Shown: positions 8,266-17,265 of the stretch, one piece after another
How the letters are laid out: every line of letters begins with the position of its first letter
Position numbering within the stretch: the first letter of the stretch is position 1
Assembly: GCA_019058275.1 (NCBI GenBank)
Contig: JAHLVW010000019.1
Span: 1-46,628, forward strand
Reading direction: 5' to 3'
DNA: 46,628 bases
DNA from: Candidatus Heimdallarchaeota archaeon
GTDB taxonomy: Archaea; Asgardarchaeota; Heimdallarchaeia; JABLTI01
Translations under genes and position numbers: made by a program
Notes under the pieces: generated by a model
Told to the model about the DNA's origin: nothing
What the model saw: only the letters and a program-made list of their open reading frames with translations
Databases searched by the model: none

Positions 8266-9522
8266 ATGGGAAAGACAGTTATTGAGAAAATCTTTTCTAC
8301 TCATTCAAAGGATGAAGTCAAACCAGGAAATATTATCTGGTTAGATTTGGATGTTAGAAGTGCTCGTGATTTTGCTGGAGCAAATGTTGTTATGAATTTA
8401 GAGAAATACTATCAAGATGAAGAAAAATTTGAAGATAAAGAGAAAACCGTCTTCACTTTTGATTGTGTTGTTCCAGCAAACAATTTAGGTTATGCTGAAA
8501 ACCAACAAACAATAAGGGTTTTTGCTCGTAAGGAAGGAATAAGATTGTTTGATTCTGAATGGGGTATTGGCTCTCACATTCTAATAGAAGAAGGATATAG
8601 CGTTCCTGGCTCAACAGTTGTTGGAACTGATAGTCATTTGAACATTATGGGTTGTATCGGTGCTTTTGGTCAGGGAATGGGAGATCAAGACATTGCATTC
8701 GGAATGAAAGCTGGTAAAACTTGGTTTGAAGTTCCACCTACTATGAAAGTGACTATTAAAGGTGACCTAAAAGCGCCTTGTTCTGCAAAAGATTTGACCT
8801 TGGCTGTCATTAGAAAGCTTACATCAAAAGGTGCTTTAGGTAAAGCGATTGAATTTAAGGGAAAAGCTATTGATAATTTGTCATTAGCTGGTAGAATCAC
8901 CCTGTCTTCTATGGTAACAGAAATGGGTGGTATTGTTGGATTTGTTCCTCCAAATGATGAAATTATTTCATATTGTAAAAAACATGCCTGTAGTAATTTC
9001 ACTCCTTATTATGCTGATGAGGATGCTAAATACATTGAAGAGGTAATTGTTGATATTAGTGATTTAAAACCATTAATCGCTAAACCCTTTAAGCCTGATA
9101 ATGTTGTAGAAGTCGAATCTCTTGAAAAAGATAACATTCATGTAGATTCAGCATTCATCGGAAGCTGCACAAATGGTCGTTATGAGGATATGAAAATTGC
9201 AGTTGACATGCTGAAGGGTAAACAAGTTGCAGAAAACACAGTTATGAAGATTGTTCCTGCAACAAGGACAGTTCTCGGTGATATGATTAAGAATGGTGAT
9301 GTTCAAGTTTTATTCAACGCCCGAACTGTTGTTAGTAATCCTGGATGTGCTGGATGTGCTTCAGGTCAAATAGGTATAACAGGTAAAGGTGAAGTGCAAG
9401 TATCAACTGGTAATCGTAATTTCAAAGGAAAGCAAGGATCTGGCTTAACTTATCTCTGTAGCCCTGAGACAGTTACTGCTTCAGCTATTGCTGGGAAAAT
9501 AATTAGTCCTGAAAATCTTTAA
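8266..9522 (+). CDS. leuC: Aconitase-family dehydratase large subunit (LeuC/HacA-like)
   Basis: Large subunit of a [4Fe-4S] hydro-lyase of the isopropylmalate isomerase/homoaconitase group. It has TDSHLNIMGCIGAFGQGMG near the first third, SCTNGR carrying the first cluster cysteine, and NPGCAGC carrying the other two. The start is placed at ATG 8266, giving MGKTVIEKIFSTHS, the usual beginning of the family; a TTG at 8248 would add six residues. The small-subunit gene follows after 15 bases with its own GGAGG, so the pair is an operon. No leuA or leuB lies in the window, so the substrate (isopropylmalate, homoaconitate or another) cannot be fixed from context. Confidence 0.92.
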   Translation: MGKTVIEKIFSTHSKDEVKPGNIIWLDLDVRSARDFAGANVVMNLEKYYQDEEKFEDKEKTVFTFDCVVPANNLGYAENQQTIRVFARKEGIRLFDSEWGIGSHILIEEGYSVPGSTVVGTDSHLNIMGCIGAFGQGMGDQDIAFGMKAGKTWFEVPPTMKVTIKGDLKAPCSAKDLTLAVIRKLTSKGALGKAIEFKGKAIDNLSLAGRITLSSMVTEMGGIVGFVPPNDEIISYCKKHACSNFTPYYADEDAKYIEEVIVDISDLKPLIAKPFKPDNVVEVESLEKDNIHVDSAFIGSCTNGRYEDMKIAVDMLKGKQVAENTVMKIVPATRTVLGDMIKNGDVQVLFNARTVVSNPGCAGCASGQIGITGKGEVQVSTGNRNFKGKQGSGLTYLCSPETVTASAIAGKIISPENL

Positions 9523-9537
9523 TCTGGAGGAAGAAAA

Positions 9538-10068
9538 ATGAAGAAACCTACTATCTTAAAAGGAAAAGCAATTGTTGTGAGAAATGATAAGAATGAACCA
9601 ATTGATGATATTGACACTGATATGATTTTCCACAATAAATATCTTCATATCACAGATATCAACGAAATGGGTCAATATGCGTTTGATAATCTTGATGACT
9701 GGAAGGATTTCGCCAAAAAAACAAAGAAGGGTACCATATTGATTCTTGGTGCTAATTTTGGTTCTGGTTCTTCGAGACAACAAGCAGTTGATTGTTTTAC
9801 AGCTCTGGGTGTTCAAGCATTAATAGCAAAATCCTATGGTGCAATTTACAAACGTAACGCAATAAATGCTGGTATGCCACTATTATTAGCTGACATAATT
9901 GATAGCACATCAGATATCATATCAGGTGATGAAATCGAAGTTAATCTCGAGACTGGATTAATTAAAAATATTACAAAAAAGAAGGATTATCAAGCAAAGG
10001 GTATGTCTAAGGTACAAATGGATATTTATCTAGTGGGTAATCTATTCGATTATGCGAAAGGTATGTGA
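9538..10068 (+). CDS. leuD: Aconitase-family dehydratase small subunit (LeuD/HacB-like)
   Basis: A 176-residue swivel domain that pairs with the upstream large subunit and closes its active site. The signature GANFGSGSSRQQAVD carries the substrate-binding GSSR. The substrate-selecting loop after DIDTDMIFHN reads YLHI, unlike the YLRT or YLVY forms described for archaeal homoaconitase and isopropylmalate isomerase, so specificity is open. The start ATG has TGGAGG at 9524-9529. It overlaps nothing. Confidence 0.92.
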   Translation: MKKPTILKGKAIVVRNDKNEPIDDIDTDMIFHNKYLHITDINEMGQYAFDNLDDWKDFAKKTKKGTILILGANFGSGSSRQQAVDCFTALGVQALIAKSYGAIYKRNAINAGMPLLLADIIDSTSDIISGDEIEVNLETGLIKNITKKKDYQAKGMSKVQMDIYLVGNLFDYAKGM

Positions 10069-10143
10069 TACCTTTCCTTTCTCCTCTTTGATAAAACAGA
10101 AATAGTACAATACATATTGTAAGTTAGATAAGCTAGCTGGGGT

Positions 10144-10485
10144 ATGCAAATGTCTGAATTAGATAAAAAATTACAATTAATAGAAGATAGGATGAAGGAA
10201 CGTCTTTCATCTAGTAAGGATGTAACATTATTAAGAACTTTAATGGAAACATTGATTGATATCCGAGAAGCATTTGAGGAATTCAATAAGTTTTTCAAAA
10301 TTGACATTAATTTAGAAGAATTAGAGGCGTTTCAACCTAAAGAGTTAGAATATTCAGGTGAATGGACAAACTCGCTAATAAAAATCTGTGAAGTTCTAAT
10401 AGACTTATATGATAAAATTGAGAAAAAAGAACTTGCAGAGAAATGGAAGAAAAAATTAGCTGATTTAAAGAATATTACTAATTAG
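10144..10485 (+). CDS. Small helical hypothetical protein
   Basis: 113 residues, almost all helical and charged (LDKKLQLIEDRMKERLSSS at the start, KIEKKELAEKWKKKLADL at the end), with likely coiled-coil propensity. There are no cysteines expected for metal binding and no membrane segment. A second ATG at 10150 (MSELDKK) is an equally good start. It lies 75 bases past leuD on the same strand and may be read through from it. I do not recognise a family. Confidence 0.6.
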   Translation: MQMSELDKKLQLIEDRMKERLSSSKDVTLLRTLMETLIDIREAFEEFNKFFKIDINLEELEAFQPKELEYSGEWTNSLIKICEVLIDLYDKIEKKELAEKWKKKLADLKNITN

Positions 10486-10505
10486 GTTTTCCATTTTCAT
10501 TAATT

Positions 10506-10961
10506 TTATTCATCATTATTTTGATTATCTTCAGTCTCAATTGGTTCATCGACATAAACAACCATAGTTTGTTCAGCTTCTTCAGAAGCAAGATGTTTTT
10601 CATCTTCTTTTTTCTTCTCTGGAAACTTGTGAATCCAACCAAAATAAATACCTAAACCTAGGAAAGCTAATCCAAATACAATTAGTATTGTTAGAAGTGT
10701 ATCATTAATTAAAAATTCATTTGTAACAAGATCACGTTGAAAAGGTGTTATAGCTGTGAAGGAGCTGATTACTAAGTATCCAAGAACTGCTACAAATAGA
10801 ATCATGAATGTAAAACCATAAGCATTCATGTTTACTGTAAGATCAATTTTGTCTTTGTCTTCTTCTATAATAGGTTCTAAAGAGCTCTCTTCTTCCTCTT
10901 CTGATTGATCTATTATTTCTTCTTTTGATTCCATTTCTTGAAAACCAACCCAGATTTTCAT
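10506..10961 (-). CDS. Small two-helix membrane protein with acidic ends
   Basis: 151 residues. A very acidic N-terminus (SEEEEESSLEPIIEEDKDK) is followed by two hydrophobic segments at about 49-70 (FTFMILFVAVLGYLVISSF) and 88-110 (LLTILIVFGLAFLGLGIYF), then a charged tail with another acidic end. It is probably an integral membrane protein with both tails on the same side. An ATG at 10934 (MESKEE) is an alternative start. The function is unknown. Confidence 0.6.
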   Translation of the reverse strand: MKIWVGFQEMESKEEIIDQSEEEEESSLEPIIEEDKDKIDLTVNMNAYGFTFMILFVAVLGYLVISSFTAITPFQRDLVTNEFLINDTLLTILIVFGLAFLGLGIYFGWIHKFPEKKKEDEKHLASEEAEQTMVVYVDEPIETEDNQNNDE

Positions 10962-11071
10962 TCAATTTAGATTGAAAATCATTGAATTATTAATTTTTAT
11001 ATGGTTTCTTTAAAAAGATATATTTTTCAATTTTTGCTTAAAGGTTTAAAGTTCAGATAAAGTTGATTAGC

Positions 11072-11764
11072 ATGCATACCAAAAAAGGATTCCAGAAGAA
11101 GATTGAGAAAATAATCAAAGATAAATATTCCAATTGGGAAGAAAAATCAATCATTATAGATAAATGGATGAAGAAAGAGGAAAATAGTGAAGAGTATTTC
11201 ATAGATTTAGTATTAAAACATAGAAATCCAAAAATTCGAAAGGGTGTTGCATCAATTCTTTTTTATTTAGATTATCCAGTAATTGCTGAGCAATTAGTAG
11301 GTAGAATTCTTATTGAACCTGATTGGACTGTTAGATATGCGCTTTCTAAAGCATGTGCTAACCATCTTGGTAAAGATGCTGTTGAAAATCTGAATCAGTT
11401 TTATTATCAATTACTAGCACAAAGTGACGATAACCGTAAATATCAATTACGAAAAATCTTTGCTGAGAATCTTGGTATTATGGGATTAAAGGAAGGTATA
11501 CCAAATTTGGTTTTACAATTAAAAGAAGTTGGCAATCACAGGGATAAGTATTCTGTTGAGTTAATTATGCAAATCCTTTATTCATTAGGTGAAATAGGTG
11601 ATAAATCTGCAATTAATTTGCTGTTAAAATATTCTGCAAAGAACGTTTACTCAACAGAAGGCATTATCAACAGTGCATTGCATGCAATTGACAAAATCGC
11701 TAAACGATTAGGTTTCTCTTCTAAAAAAGCTCTTCTAGAAGACATAAACAGAAATCAAAATTAA
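11072..11764 (+). CDS. HEAT-like repeat protein
   Basis: About 230 residues of paired helices. Repeat-like units include NPKIRKGVASILFYL, DWTVRYALSKACANHLG, RKYQLRKIFAENLGIMG and KYSVELIMQILYSLGEIGDKSAINLLLKY; the last has the Gly-Asp turn and helix pattern of HEAT/PBS-lyase-like repeats. Such proteins are usually binding scaffolds. The ATG at 11072 is chosen; a TTG at 11063 would add three residues. It is divergent from the small membrane protein gene, sharing an AT-rich 100-base promoter region. Confidence 0.7.
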   Translation: MHTKKGFQKKIEKIIKDKYSNWEEKSIIIDKWMKKEENSEEYFIDLVLKHRNPKIRKGVASILFYLDYPVIAEQLVGRILIEPDWTVRYALSKACANHLGKDAVENLNQFYYQLLAQSDDNRKYQLRKIFAENLGIMGLKEGIPNLVLQLKEVGNHRDKYSVELIMQILYSLGEIGDKSAINLLLKYSAKNVYSTEGIINSALHAIDKIAKRLGFSSKKALLEDINRNQN

Positions 11765-11873
11765 TTACTACAATAAACAAACTTATTAAGCAAAAAATTC
11801 GATAAAATAAGATATACTAGTTTCCAAGAGAAATCATAACTATTACTAATTATAATAAAGATGAGGGAATTCT

Positions 11874-13292
11874 TTGAATAGAGTGTTAGCAAAAGTTCAA
11901 TTTAAATTACATTTAACAAATATCTTGTTCTTTCTACTAAATTTTCTACATATCGCCATAGCTGCATCCACACAAATAGAACGAAAAGAAGATGGAATAT
12001 TACGTTTTAGAATTAATTTCTTCTCTACATTTAATAAATGGCATATAATACTTGCAGTGTGCCTTTTTCTCTTACAAATCATTATTTCCTATATTATACT
12101 GTTTCAAAGATTTAGAAGAGCAGAATTAACACTAATTACCGAATTGGGTATTGAGGGAAATAACAATGTCAATATTACCAAGAATCTAAGGATTGATCCT
12201 AAACTAATCTATAAATGGGTTCATGAAGAAGCAGAAAAGCACCAGATAAAAACAATAAAACGTATTTATTTAACAGATACAAGCATTCCAAATGCTATGA
12301 CTATTGATATTATTCCTATTCCATTTATCAGAAGCTCTTGGATTGTTTTAGATGCAAATGTTCTTGAAATATTAGATGAAAGGGAAATTAAAGCAGTAAT
12401 TTCACATGAGCTAGGACATGTAAAATACCTTGATGGTATAGTAAACATCTTTAGGTATGGAACTAACTATTTTGTATTTATTGCATACTTGCTATTTCTG
12501 TTAGAAATGCTAGCTTATATTTCAGCTGATTTAATTTCCACCGAATCTCTAAATGCACAAAACATCTTCTTGCGAATTGGTTACTTTTTGGTTATCATTT
12601 TGATTTTATGGGTACTCACGCTTATTAACAATATAATTATGAATTACTCAAGAAGACAGTCAGAATTAATGGCTGATTATTATGCAGCAAAAAGCAATGG
12701 TAGAAATCATATAATAAATGCACTAATTCTTCTCGGTCAAAGATTAGATGTAATTTCAGCTTTTGGAACTGAGTTTAGATGGTTAGGGAGTAGAGAAAAT
12801 AAGAAAGACGTTAGTCGAGAGTTCTTACAAGGAATAAAAGATTTACCAGCACATGAATTATCTAAGGATATTTCAAGAGAAAAAGCAGTACTAATCTATG
12901 TTAGACAGCGTCTAAAAAATATGAAAGAGGATTTATTCTTACCATTTAGTGATGAGCAAATTGAAGAGCTAACAACTAAAGCAGGTGAAAAACTCTTAAA
13001 ATTAAGAGAAGAGCAAATTGGGAAAGGTTTTGTCAATGATCGCAAGATACAATCTGAATTATCAAAACTAACTATTGATTGGCTAATTGCTGATAAAGAT
13101 AAAAATCTATACTTGAGTGAAGTGGAAATTGACCAGCTAATTAAAGATATTGTCAGCAATCCTAACAAAGAATTATTTGAACATGATTTATATCAAAGAA
13201 GATCCGTTTTTGGTAAAGATCATCCATCGATGAGAAACAGAATAATCTTCCTTTACTATGCCCTTCCTAAAGAAAACAGTTCTATTGAATAA
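11874..13292 (+). CDS. Membrane-bound zinc metallopeptidase, M48 (HtpX/Ste24-like)
   Basis: 472 residues. Membrane segments lie at about 12-31, 57-78, 198-220 and 233-253. Between the second and third is the zinc motif HELGH (178-182, in VISHELGHVKYLDG), and the third ligand is probably Glu264 in SELMADYYA. This is the M48 pattern of proteases that degrade misfolded membrane proteins. After the catalytic part, a long charged helical C-terminal region (about 290-472) exceeds typical HtpX length and may be an extra domain. The start is TTG with GAGGGA just upstream (about 11863-11868). Name uncertain between HtpX and a wider M48 group. Confidence 0.85.
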   Translation: MNRVLAKVQFKLHLTNILFFLLNFLHIAIAASTQIERKEDGILRFRINFFSTFNKWHIILAVCLFLLQIIISYIILFQRFRRAELTLITELGIEGNNNVNITKNLRIDPKLIYKWVHEEAEKHQIKTIKRIYLTDTSIPNAMTIDIIPIPFIRSSWIVLDANVLEILDEREIKAVISHELGHVKYLDGIVNIFRYGTNYFVFIAYLLFLLEMLAYISADLISTESLNAQNIFLRIGYFLVIILILWVLTLINNIIMNYSRRQSELMADYYAAKSNGRNHIINALILLGQRLDVISAFGTEFRWLGSRENKKDVSREFLQGIKDLPAHELSKDISREKAVLIYVRQRLKNMKEDLFLPFSDEQIEELTTKAGEKLLKLREEQIGKGFVNDRKIQSELSKLTIDWLIADKDKNLYLSEVEIDQLIKDIVSNPNKELFEHDLYQRRSVFGKDHPSMRNRIIFLYYALPKENSSIE

Positions 13293-13406
13293 TTACTGTT
13301 AGATTACTTTCAGTTTACTCCTTACAAGCTGATTATTAATTATTTGATACAGAATTATAGCAAATCGATTAGTTGATTTTTTACATTGATTTTTGGAAGC
13401 ATTAAA

Positions 13407-13673
13407 ATGGCATCTAAAACACAACTAAAGAATTACCAAATAAATAGATCACAATACAAAACAAATGATCAAAAAAAGAATTATTGTAACGATTGCCTTT
13501 ATCATTGGTGTAAAAACCGCACAAAAGTAACTTTCTGCACTATGAAATCTAAGGGTTTATTTGAATGTAAAAGTTGTATGCTAATAATTATTGGAAGTTG
13601 TGAAAAAGAATTTCTGTATACAGATGAAAAAATAATTGAGAAAGCTGAAATAATTTCAGTAACGACTAACTAA
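13407..13673 (+). CDS. Small cysteine-rich protein, probable zinc binding
   Basis: 88 residues from ATG 13407; an upstream TTG at 13386 would add seven. Seven cysteines fall in a pattern CNDC-LYHWC, TFC, CKSC and SCEK, which could bind one or two zinc ions or an Fe-S cluster. The N-terminus is basic and polar. There is no membrane segment. I do not recognise the family. Confidence 0.55.
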   Translation: MASKTQLKNYQINRSQYKTNDQKKNYCNDCLYHWCKNRTKVTFCTMKSKGLFECKSCMLIIIGSCEKEFLYTDEKIIEKAEIISVTTN

Positions 13674-13793
13674 ACTAATCAATTTTTCTCAAGTGTACAA
13701 TCCTATCGACAATAATTGAATGTGCAGTTTTCAAAAAGAATTTAATTGTGTTCACTTAAAATTGCTAAAAGAACTTTGTCGCGGAGATTGCCC

Positions 13794-14219
13794 TTGGAAA
13801 TAAACATTCAATTTTACTACTGGCATGAAGTGATGGGTCCATTAGCAATTTATGATGATGGTAAACTTAAAATGACTAATGAAGATATCCTCATGTTATT
13901 TAGTACAGTGGAATTATATTCTTGTTCAACAGAATCATCAATTAATGGTCCTAGCTACAAAGATGATAAAATTTTAATGACGTACAATCGATGTGTGAAC
14001 AATCCAGAAGCATCTGATGAACGATTAAGGTTAATGGGAACTGATTGTTGGGTAATTATATCAACAAAGAAAGAATATGAAGTCATTTTGATTAGCAATA
14101 TTGAAATTGTGAAGACTATCCTTGATATAGAATTTGAAACAATAGAGGAAATTGTTCAACTTAATCCTGATATGGGTGAAAGAGCAGCATATGCTATAAG
14201 AGAAGTTTTCAATAAATAA
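13794..14219 (+). CDS. Hypothetical protein, possibly longin/roadblock-like
   Basis: About 141 residues. The start is TTG 13794, with GGAG (13783-13786) 7 bases upstream; the frame is open back to 13746 without such a site. The sequence begins with a strand (EINIQFYYWHEVMGPLAIYD), has a central strand-rich part (DCWVIISTKKEYEVILISN) and ends in a helix (PDMGERAAYAIREVFN). Short alpha/beta proteins opening with a strand and a Gly-Pro turn resemble longin or roadblock sensor folds common in Asgard genomes, but no motif proves it. It precedes the TldD gene on the same strand by about 190 bases. Confidence 0.5.
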   Translation: MEINIQFYYWHEVMGPLAIYDDGKLKMTNEDILMLFSTVELYSCSTESSINGPSYKDDKILMTYNRCVNNPEASDERLRLMGTDCWVIISTKKEYEVILISNIEIVKTILDIEFETIEEIVQLNPDMGERAAYAIREVFNK

Positions 14220-14406
14220 GCCTAAAATAATGTTCTTTTTTTCTTCCATAGTTATAATAATAATTATAACATTCAAACTAATTTTAATAAAAAAGAATTG
14301 AGTCAAAAATAGATACTGATTCAAAGAAATGATTACTAATGGTCATTGGTTACCATCTCAAACTAATAATATGACCATTAATTATCAAATACAATTCACT
14401 AGAAAA

Positions 14407-15840
14407 ATGGTGAGAAATTTGTTTGATATACTTCGATATGGACTTGATGTTAGCGAAAAATTAGGAGCAGATTACATTGAAGCTAGATTAGACGATTTGC
14501 AATTGCGAACATTAGTTAAGGAAAACCAAAAAATCAAAGAAACAAATCTAAACCGTCGAAGAGGAATAGGTATTGTTGCTTATTTTAAGGGTGTTCCAGG
14601 CTATTCATATACAGCAAATGTTGATCGTAATGCTGTAAAGGCTTGTGTCGAAAATGCATTGGGCATTGCAAAAGCTTCTGCAGATATAGCTAGCATAAAA
14701 CTCGATTTTAATCGAAGAGAAAAATCGACCAAAATTCACAATCTAAAATTAACTGTAAACAAACATCCAAAGGATTTTGAATTGGATTATAAGTTAGATA
14801 TACTAGATCGAGTAGAACAAGCTTCATTAAAAGATGTAGATTGGATAAAATCTACAAGAGCTCGTTATGGTGAATTTTACGGTAACAAATATTTCATGAA
14901 CACAGATGGTGATGAAATATCTTGGGAACCATTGGTAGTAGATTTACGTATAAGTGTAACCGCAACTGGAACAGGAGATACACTCGTAAGAGGTGTTAAT
15001 GGCAAAGGTGGTTCCAAAGGTTTGGAATTATTTGAGAAAAAGGACTCAACTCCAGAATTTTTGGGAGAAAAGGTTCATGAATGGGCAGATGAACAAAGAG
15101 AAGCAAAAGCTTCTCCTGCTGGAAACTTCAGAGCATTAATAGATAATCGTCTTGGAGGAGTTCTTGCTCATGAATCCTTTGGGCATTGTACAGAAGCTGA
15201 TTTTATAATCACAAATAGCTCAGCTTTGAAAGGACGACTTAATGAGCAAATAGGAACAGAAATGGTTAATATCTATGATGTAGGAACTCCAAGCAAGAAA
15301 TACAATGGTTTTTGGCTTCCATATGACGACGAAGGAACCAAAACAGCAAAAACACAATTAGTTAAGAACGGAATTTTAACTGGTTATTTACATAACCGTG
15401 CTTCATCAAAAATGTTTAAGCAAAAACCATCCGGAAATGCTCGTGCAATTAATTATCGGTTTAATCCTATCCCAAGAATGAAAAATACTTATTTTGGTTC
15501 TGGCGATTTAACCGAGGAAGAAGCTATCGAACAGTTAAAAGAAGGAATATATGCATTACAAACTTCTGGTGGGCAAGTAGATCCAAGTCAAGGAACATTC
15601 TTGTTCAAAGCTGTTAAAGGATATTGGATTGAAAATGGAGAAATCAAATATCCAATAAAAGATGTAACCATAAAAGGTGACCTTCTATCTTTCTTGAAGA
15701 GTGTAGAAAATGCAACGAAAGACCTAGAAATATCAAGTGGGTACTTCGGTGGATGCGGTAAGGGGGGACAATTCCCATTACCAACTGGTGTTGGTGCACC
15801 TAAACTACTTCTATCTGAAGCAACTTTTGGAGGAGAATAA
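14407..15840 (+). CDS. tldD: TldD-family metalloprotease
   Basis: Active subunit of the TldD/TldE (PmbA) peptidase. From ATG 14407 it is 477 residues and begins MVRNLFDILRYGLDVSEK, the normal family start; an ATG at 14329 would add 26 residues unlike the family. The zinc motif is HESFGH (His255-His260), the HExxxH of this family, and a further cysteine ligand lies near the C-terminus in SGYFGGCGKGG. It is directly followed by its partner gene, with one base between stop and start. The N-terminal GADYIEARLDD is also typical. Confidence 0.93.
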   Translation: MVRNLFDILRYGLDVSEKLGADYIEARLDDLQLRTLVKENQKIKETNLNRRRGIGIVAYFKGVPGYSYTANVDRNAVKACVENALGIAKASADIASIKLDFNRREKSTKIHNLKLTVNKHPKDFELDYKLDILDRVEQASLKDVDWIKSTRARYGEFYGNKYFMNTDGDEISWEPLVVDLRISVTATGTGDTLVRGVNGKGGSKGLELFEKKDSTPEFLGEKVHEWADEQREAKASPAGNFRALIDNRLGGVLAHESFGHCTEADFIITNSSALKGRLNEQIGTEMVNIYDVGTPSKKYNGFWLPYDDEGTKTAKTQLVKNGILTGYLHNRASSKMFKQKPSGNARAINYRFNPIPRMKNTYFGSGDLTEEEAIEQLKEGIYALQTSGGQVDPSQGTFLFKAVKGYWIENGEIKYPIKDVTIKGDLLSFLKSVENATKDLEISSGYFGGCGKGGQFPLPTGVGAPKLLLSEATFGGE

Positions 15841-15841
15841 A

Positions 15842-17203
15842 ATGAAATTTGATACTTTGAAAGATGATTTATTATCATTAGCTGATACTGGTTTGAAGTA
15901 TGCTAAGAACCAAGGTGCTGAACAAGCAGAGATCTTTGTTAGTAGTCAGCATTCCTCAGATATTCAGAATCAACAAGGTATGGTTGATGCTAAAGATGGT
16001 TCAAATGACGGCGTAGGAGTTCGTGTTGCAATAGGTAAAAAACTCGGTTTTGCAGCTATGAGTGGTTTAACAAAAGACTCAGTAAAACATGCTGTCTCTG
16101 AAGCATTATCAGTAGTTAAATCTGTAAAAGAGGAGAATGTTGATTTCGAAAGTTTTGTAAGCAAGAGTCCTATTGCTAAAGATGGTATTCTTGATGATAA
16201 AATTATTACTCTAACAACTGAAGAGCTTGTTTCCGAAACCAACAAGCTATTCTTGGATGCAAAGAATTTTGATGAGAAAATTATCTCTGCTTCTGGTCAA
16301 ACACAAGCTTCCTATGGTGGATATGCAATTGTTAATTCAGAAGGAATGTCTGGTGCAAGCCTTTACACATACTTAGTTTATATTACATTTGTAACTGCTG
16401 CTCTTGAACAAAAACGAAAAAGCTCTTTTGAGTTCTCAGTAACAAGAACAATACCTGAAGAGCTGAGCCTTGGTAGAGACTGTGCAGAAAAAGCCATTAA
16501 GCTACTAGATTCAAAACCTTTAGGTTTCACAGGACCATTGCCAACTGTTTGGAACCAAAATGTAATGTCAGACTATTGGCGAATGTCTTTTGCTAATTCA
16601 ATTAATGGTCGACAAGTTGTAGAAAAGAACAGTTACTTTATGGATAAACTCGGTGATAAAGTAGGAATTGATGGACTAACAATAACTGACGATGGACAAC
16701 TACCAGAAGGTCTTAACACCAATTGTATTGATTTAGAAGGAGTTCCAAGAAGAACTACCACTGTAATCGATAAAGGTGTTTTACGTTCTTTCCTATATGA
16801 TAGCTATTATGGACGACTTGGAAAAGCAGAAAGCACTGGTAATGCAGGTCGTGGACAAGACTATGAATCAACTCCCGGCATTTCTCAAACAACAATAGTA
16901 ATTCAACCTGGTAACAAAAATTTCGATGATATCGTTGCTGGAATTGACAAAGGAATCTTAGTTATGGATAATGTAATGGGTATGGGTCATTCAAACCTAA
17001 TATCTGGTGACTTTTCAGTTGTAGCAAATTCTGCTTACCTAATTGAAAAAGGTGAAATTGCTTATCCTCTAGATTCTATTACTATCGCAGGAAACTTGTA
17101 CAAAAGCTTCTTAAGTATATTAGAAATCGGTTCTGATAGTAAATTACTCCCAACTGTAAAGACACCAACGATTGCATTTGATGGTTTTACTGTTGTGGGT
17201 TAA
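15842..17203 (+). CDS. pmbA: PmbA/TldE-family protease partner subunit
   Basis: 453 residues. The true start is ATG 15842 (MKFDTLKDDLL), with GGAGGAG at 15829-15835; the longer open frame to 15737 only overlaps tldD. The N-terminal GAEQAEIFVSS and C-terminal GMGHSNLISGDFSVVANSAY match the TldE/PmbA group. No HExxxH is present, as expected for the non-catalytic partner of TldD. The pair forms a heterodimer that degrades or matures peptides. A strong hairpin follows the gene. Confidence 0.93.
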   Translation: MKFDTLKDDLLSLADTGLKYAKNQGAEQAEIFVSSQHSSDIQNQQGMVDAKDGSNDGVGVRVAIGKKLGFAAMSGLTKDSVKHAVSEALSVVKSVKEENVDFESFVSKSPIAKDGILDDKIITLTTEELVSETNKLFLDAKNFDEKIISASGQTQASYGGYAIVNSEGMSGASLYTYLVYITFVTAALEQKRKSSFEFSVTRTIPEELSLGRDCAEKAIKLLDSKPLGFTGPLPTVWNQNVMSDYWRMSFANSINGRQVVEKNSYFMDKLGDKVGIDGLTITDDGQLPEGLNTNCIDLEGVPRRTTTVIDKGVLRSFLYDSYYGRLGKAESTGNAGRGQDYESTPGISQTTIVIQPGNKNFDDIVAGIDKGILVMDNVMGMGHSNLISGDFSVVANSAYLIEKGEIAYPLDSITIAGNLYKSFLSILEIGSDSKLLPTVKTPTIAFDGFTVVG

Positions 17204-17209
17204 AATAAA

Positions 17210-17244
17210 ATCTCAGTTTTAAACTGAGATATCCTATTTTTTTT
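17210..17244 (+). terminator. Hairpin terminator after pmbA
   Basis: ATCTCAG (17210-17216) and CTGAGAT (17224-17230) form a perfect stem, which the TTTTAAA between them can lengthen. An eight-T run follows at 17237-17244. It lies between convergent pmbA and the Rab-like GTPase gene and may stop transcripts from the left. Confidence 0.7.
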
Positions 17245-17265
17245 CTTTCATATTGAATGATTTGA

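Noticed and set aside
15737..15841. Longer open frame in front of pmbA
   Set aside because: It lies wholly inside tldD, and a strong GGAGGAG and the family start fit ATG 15842.
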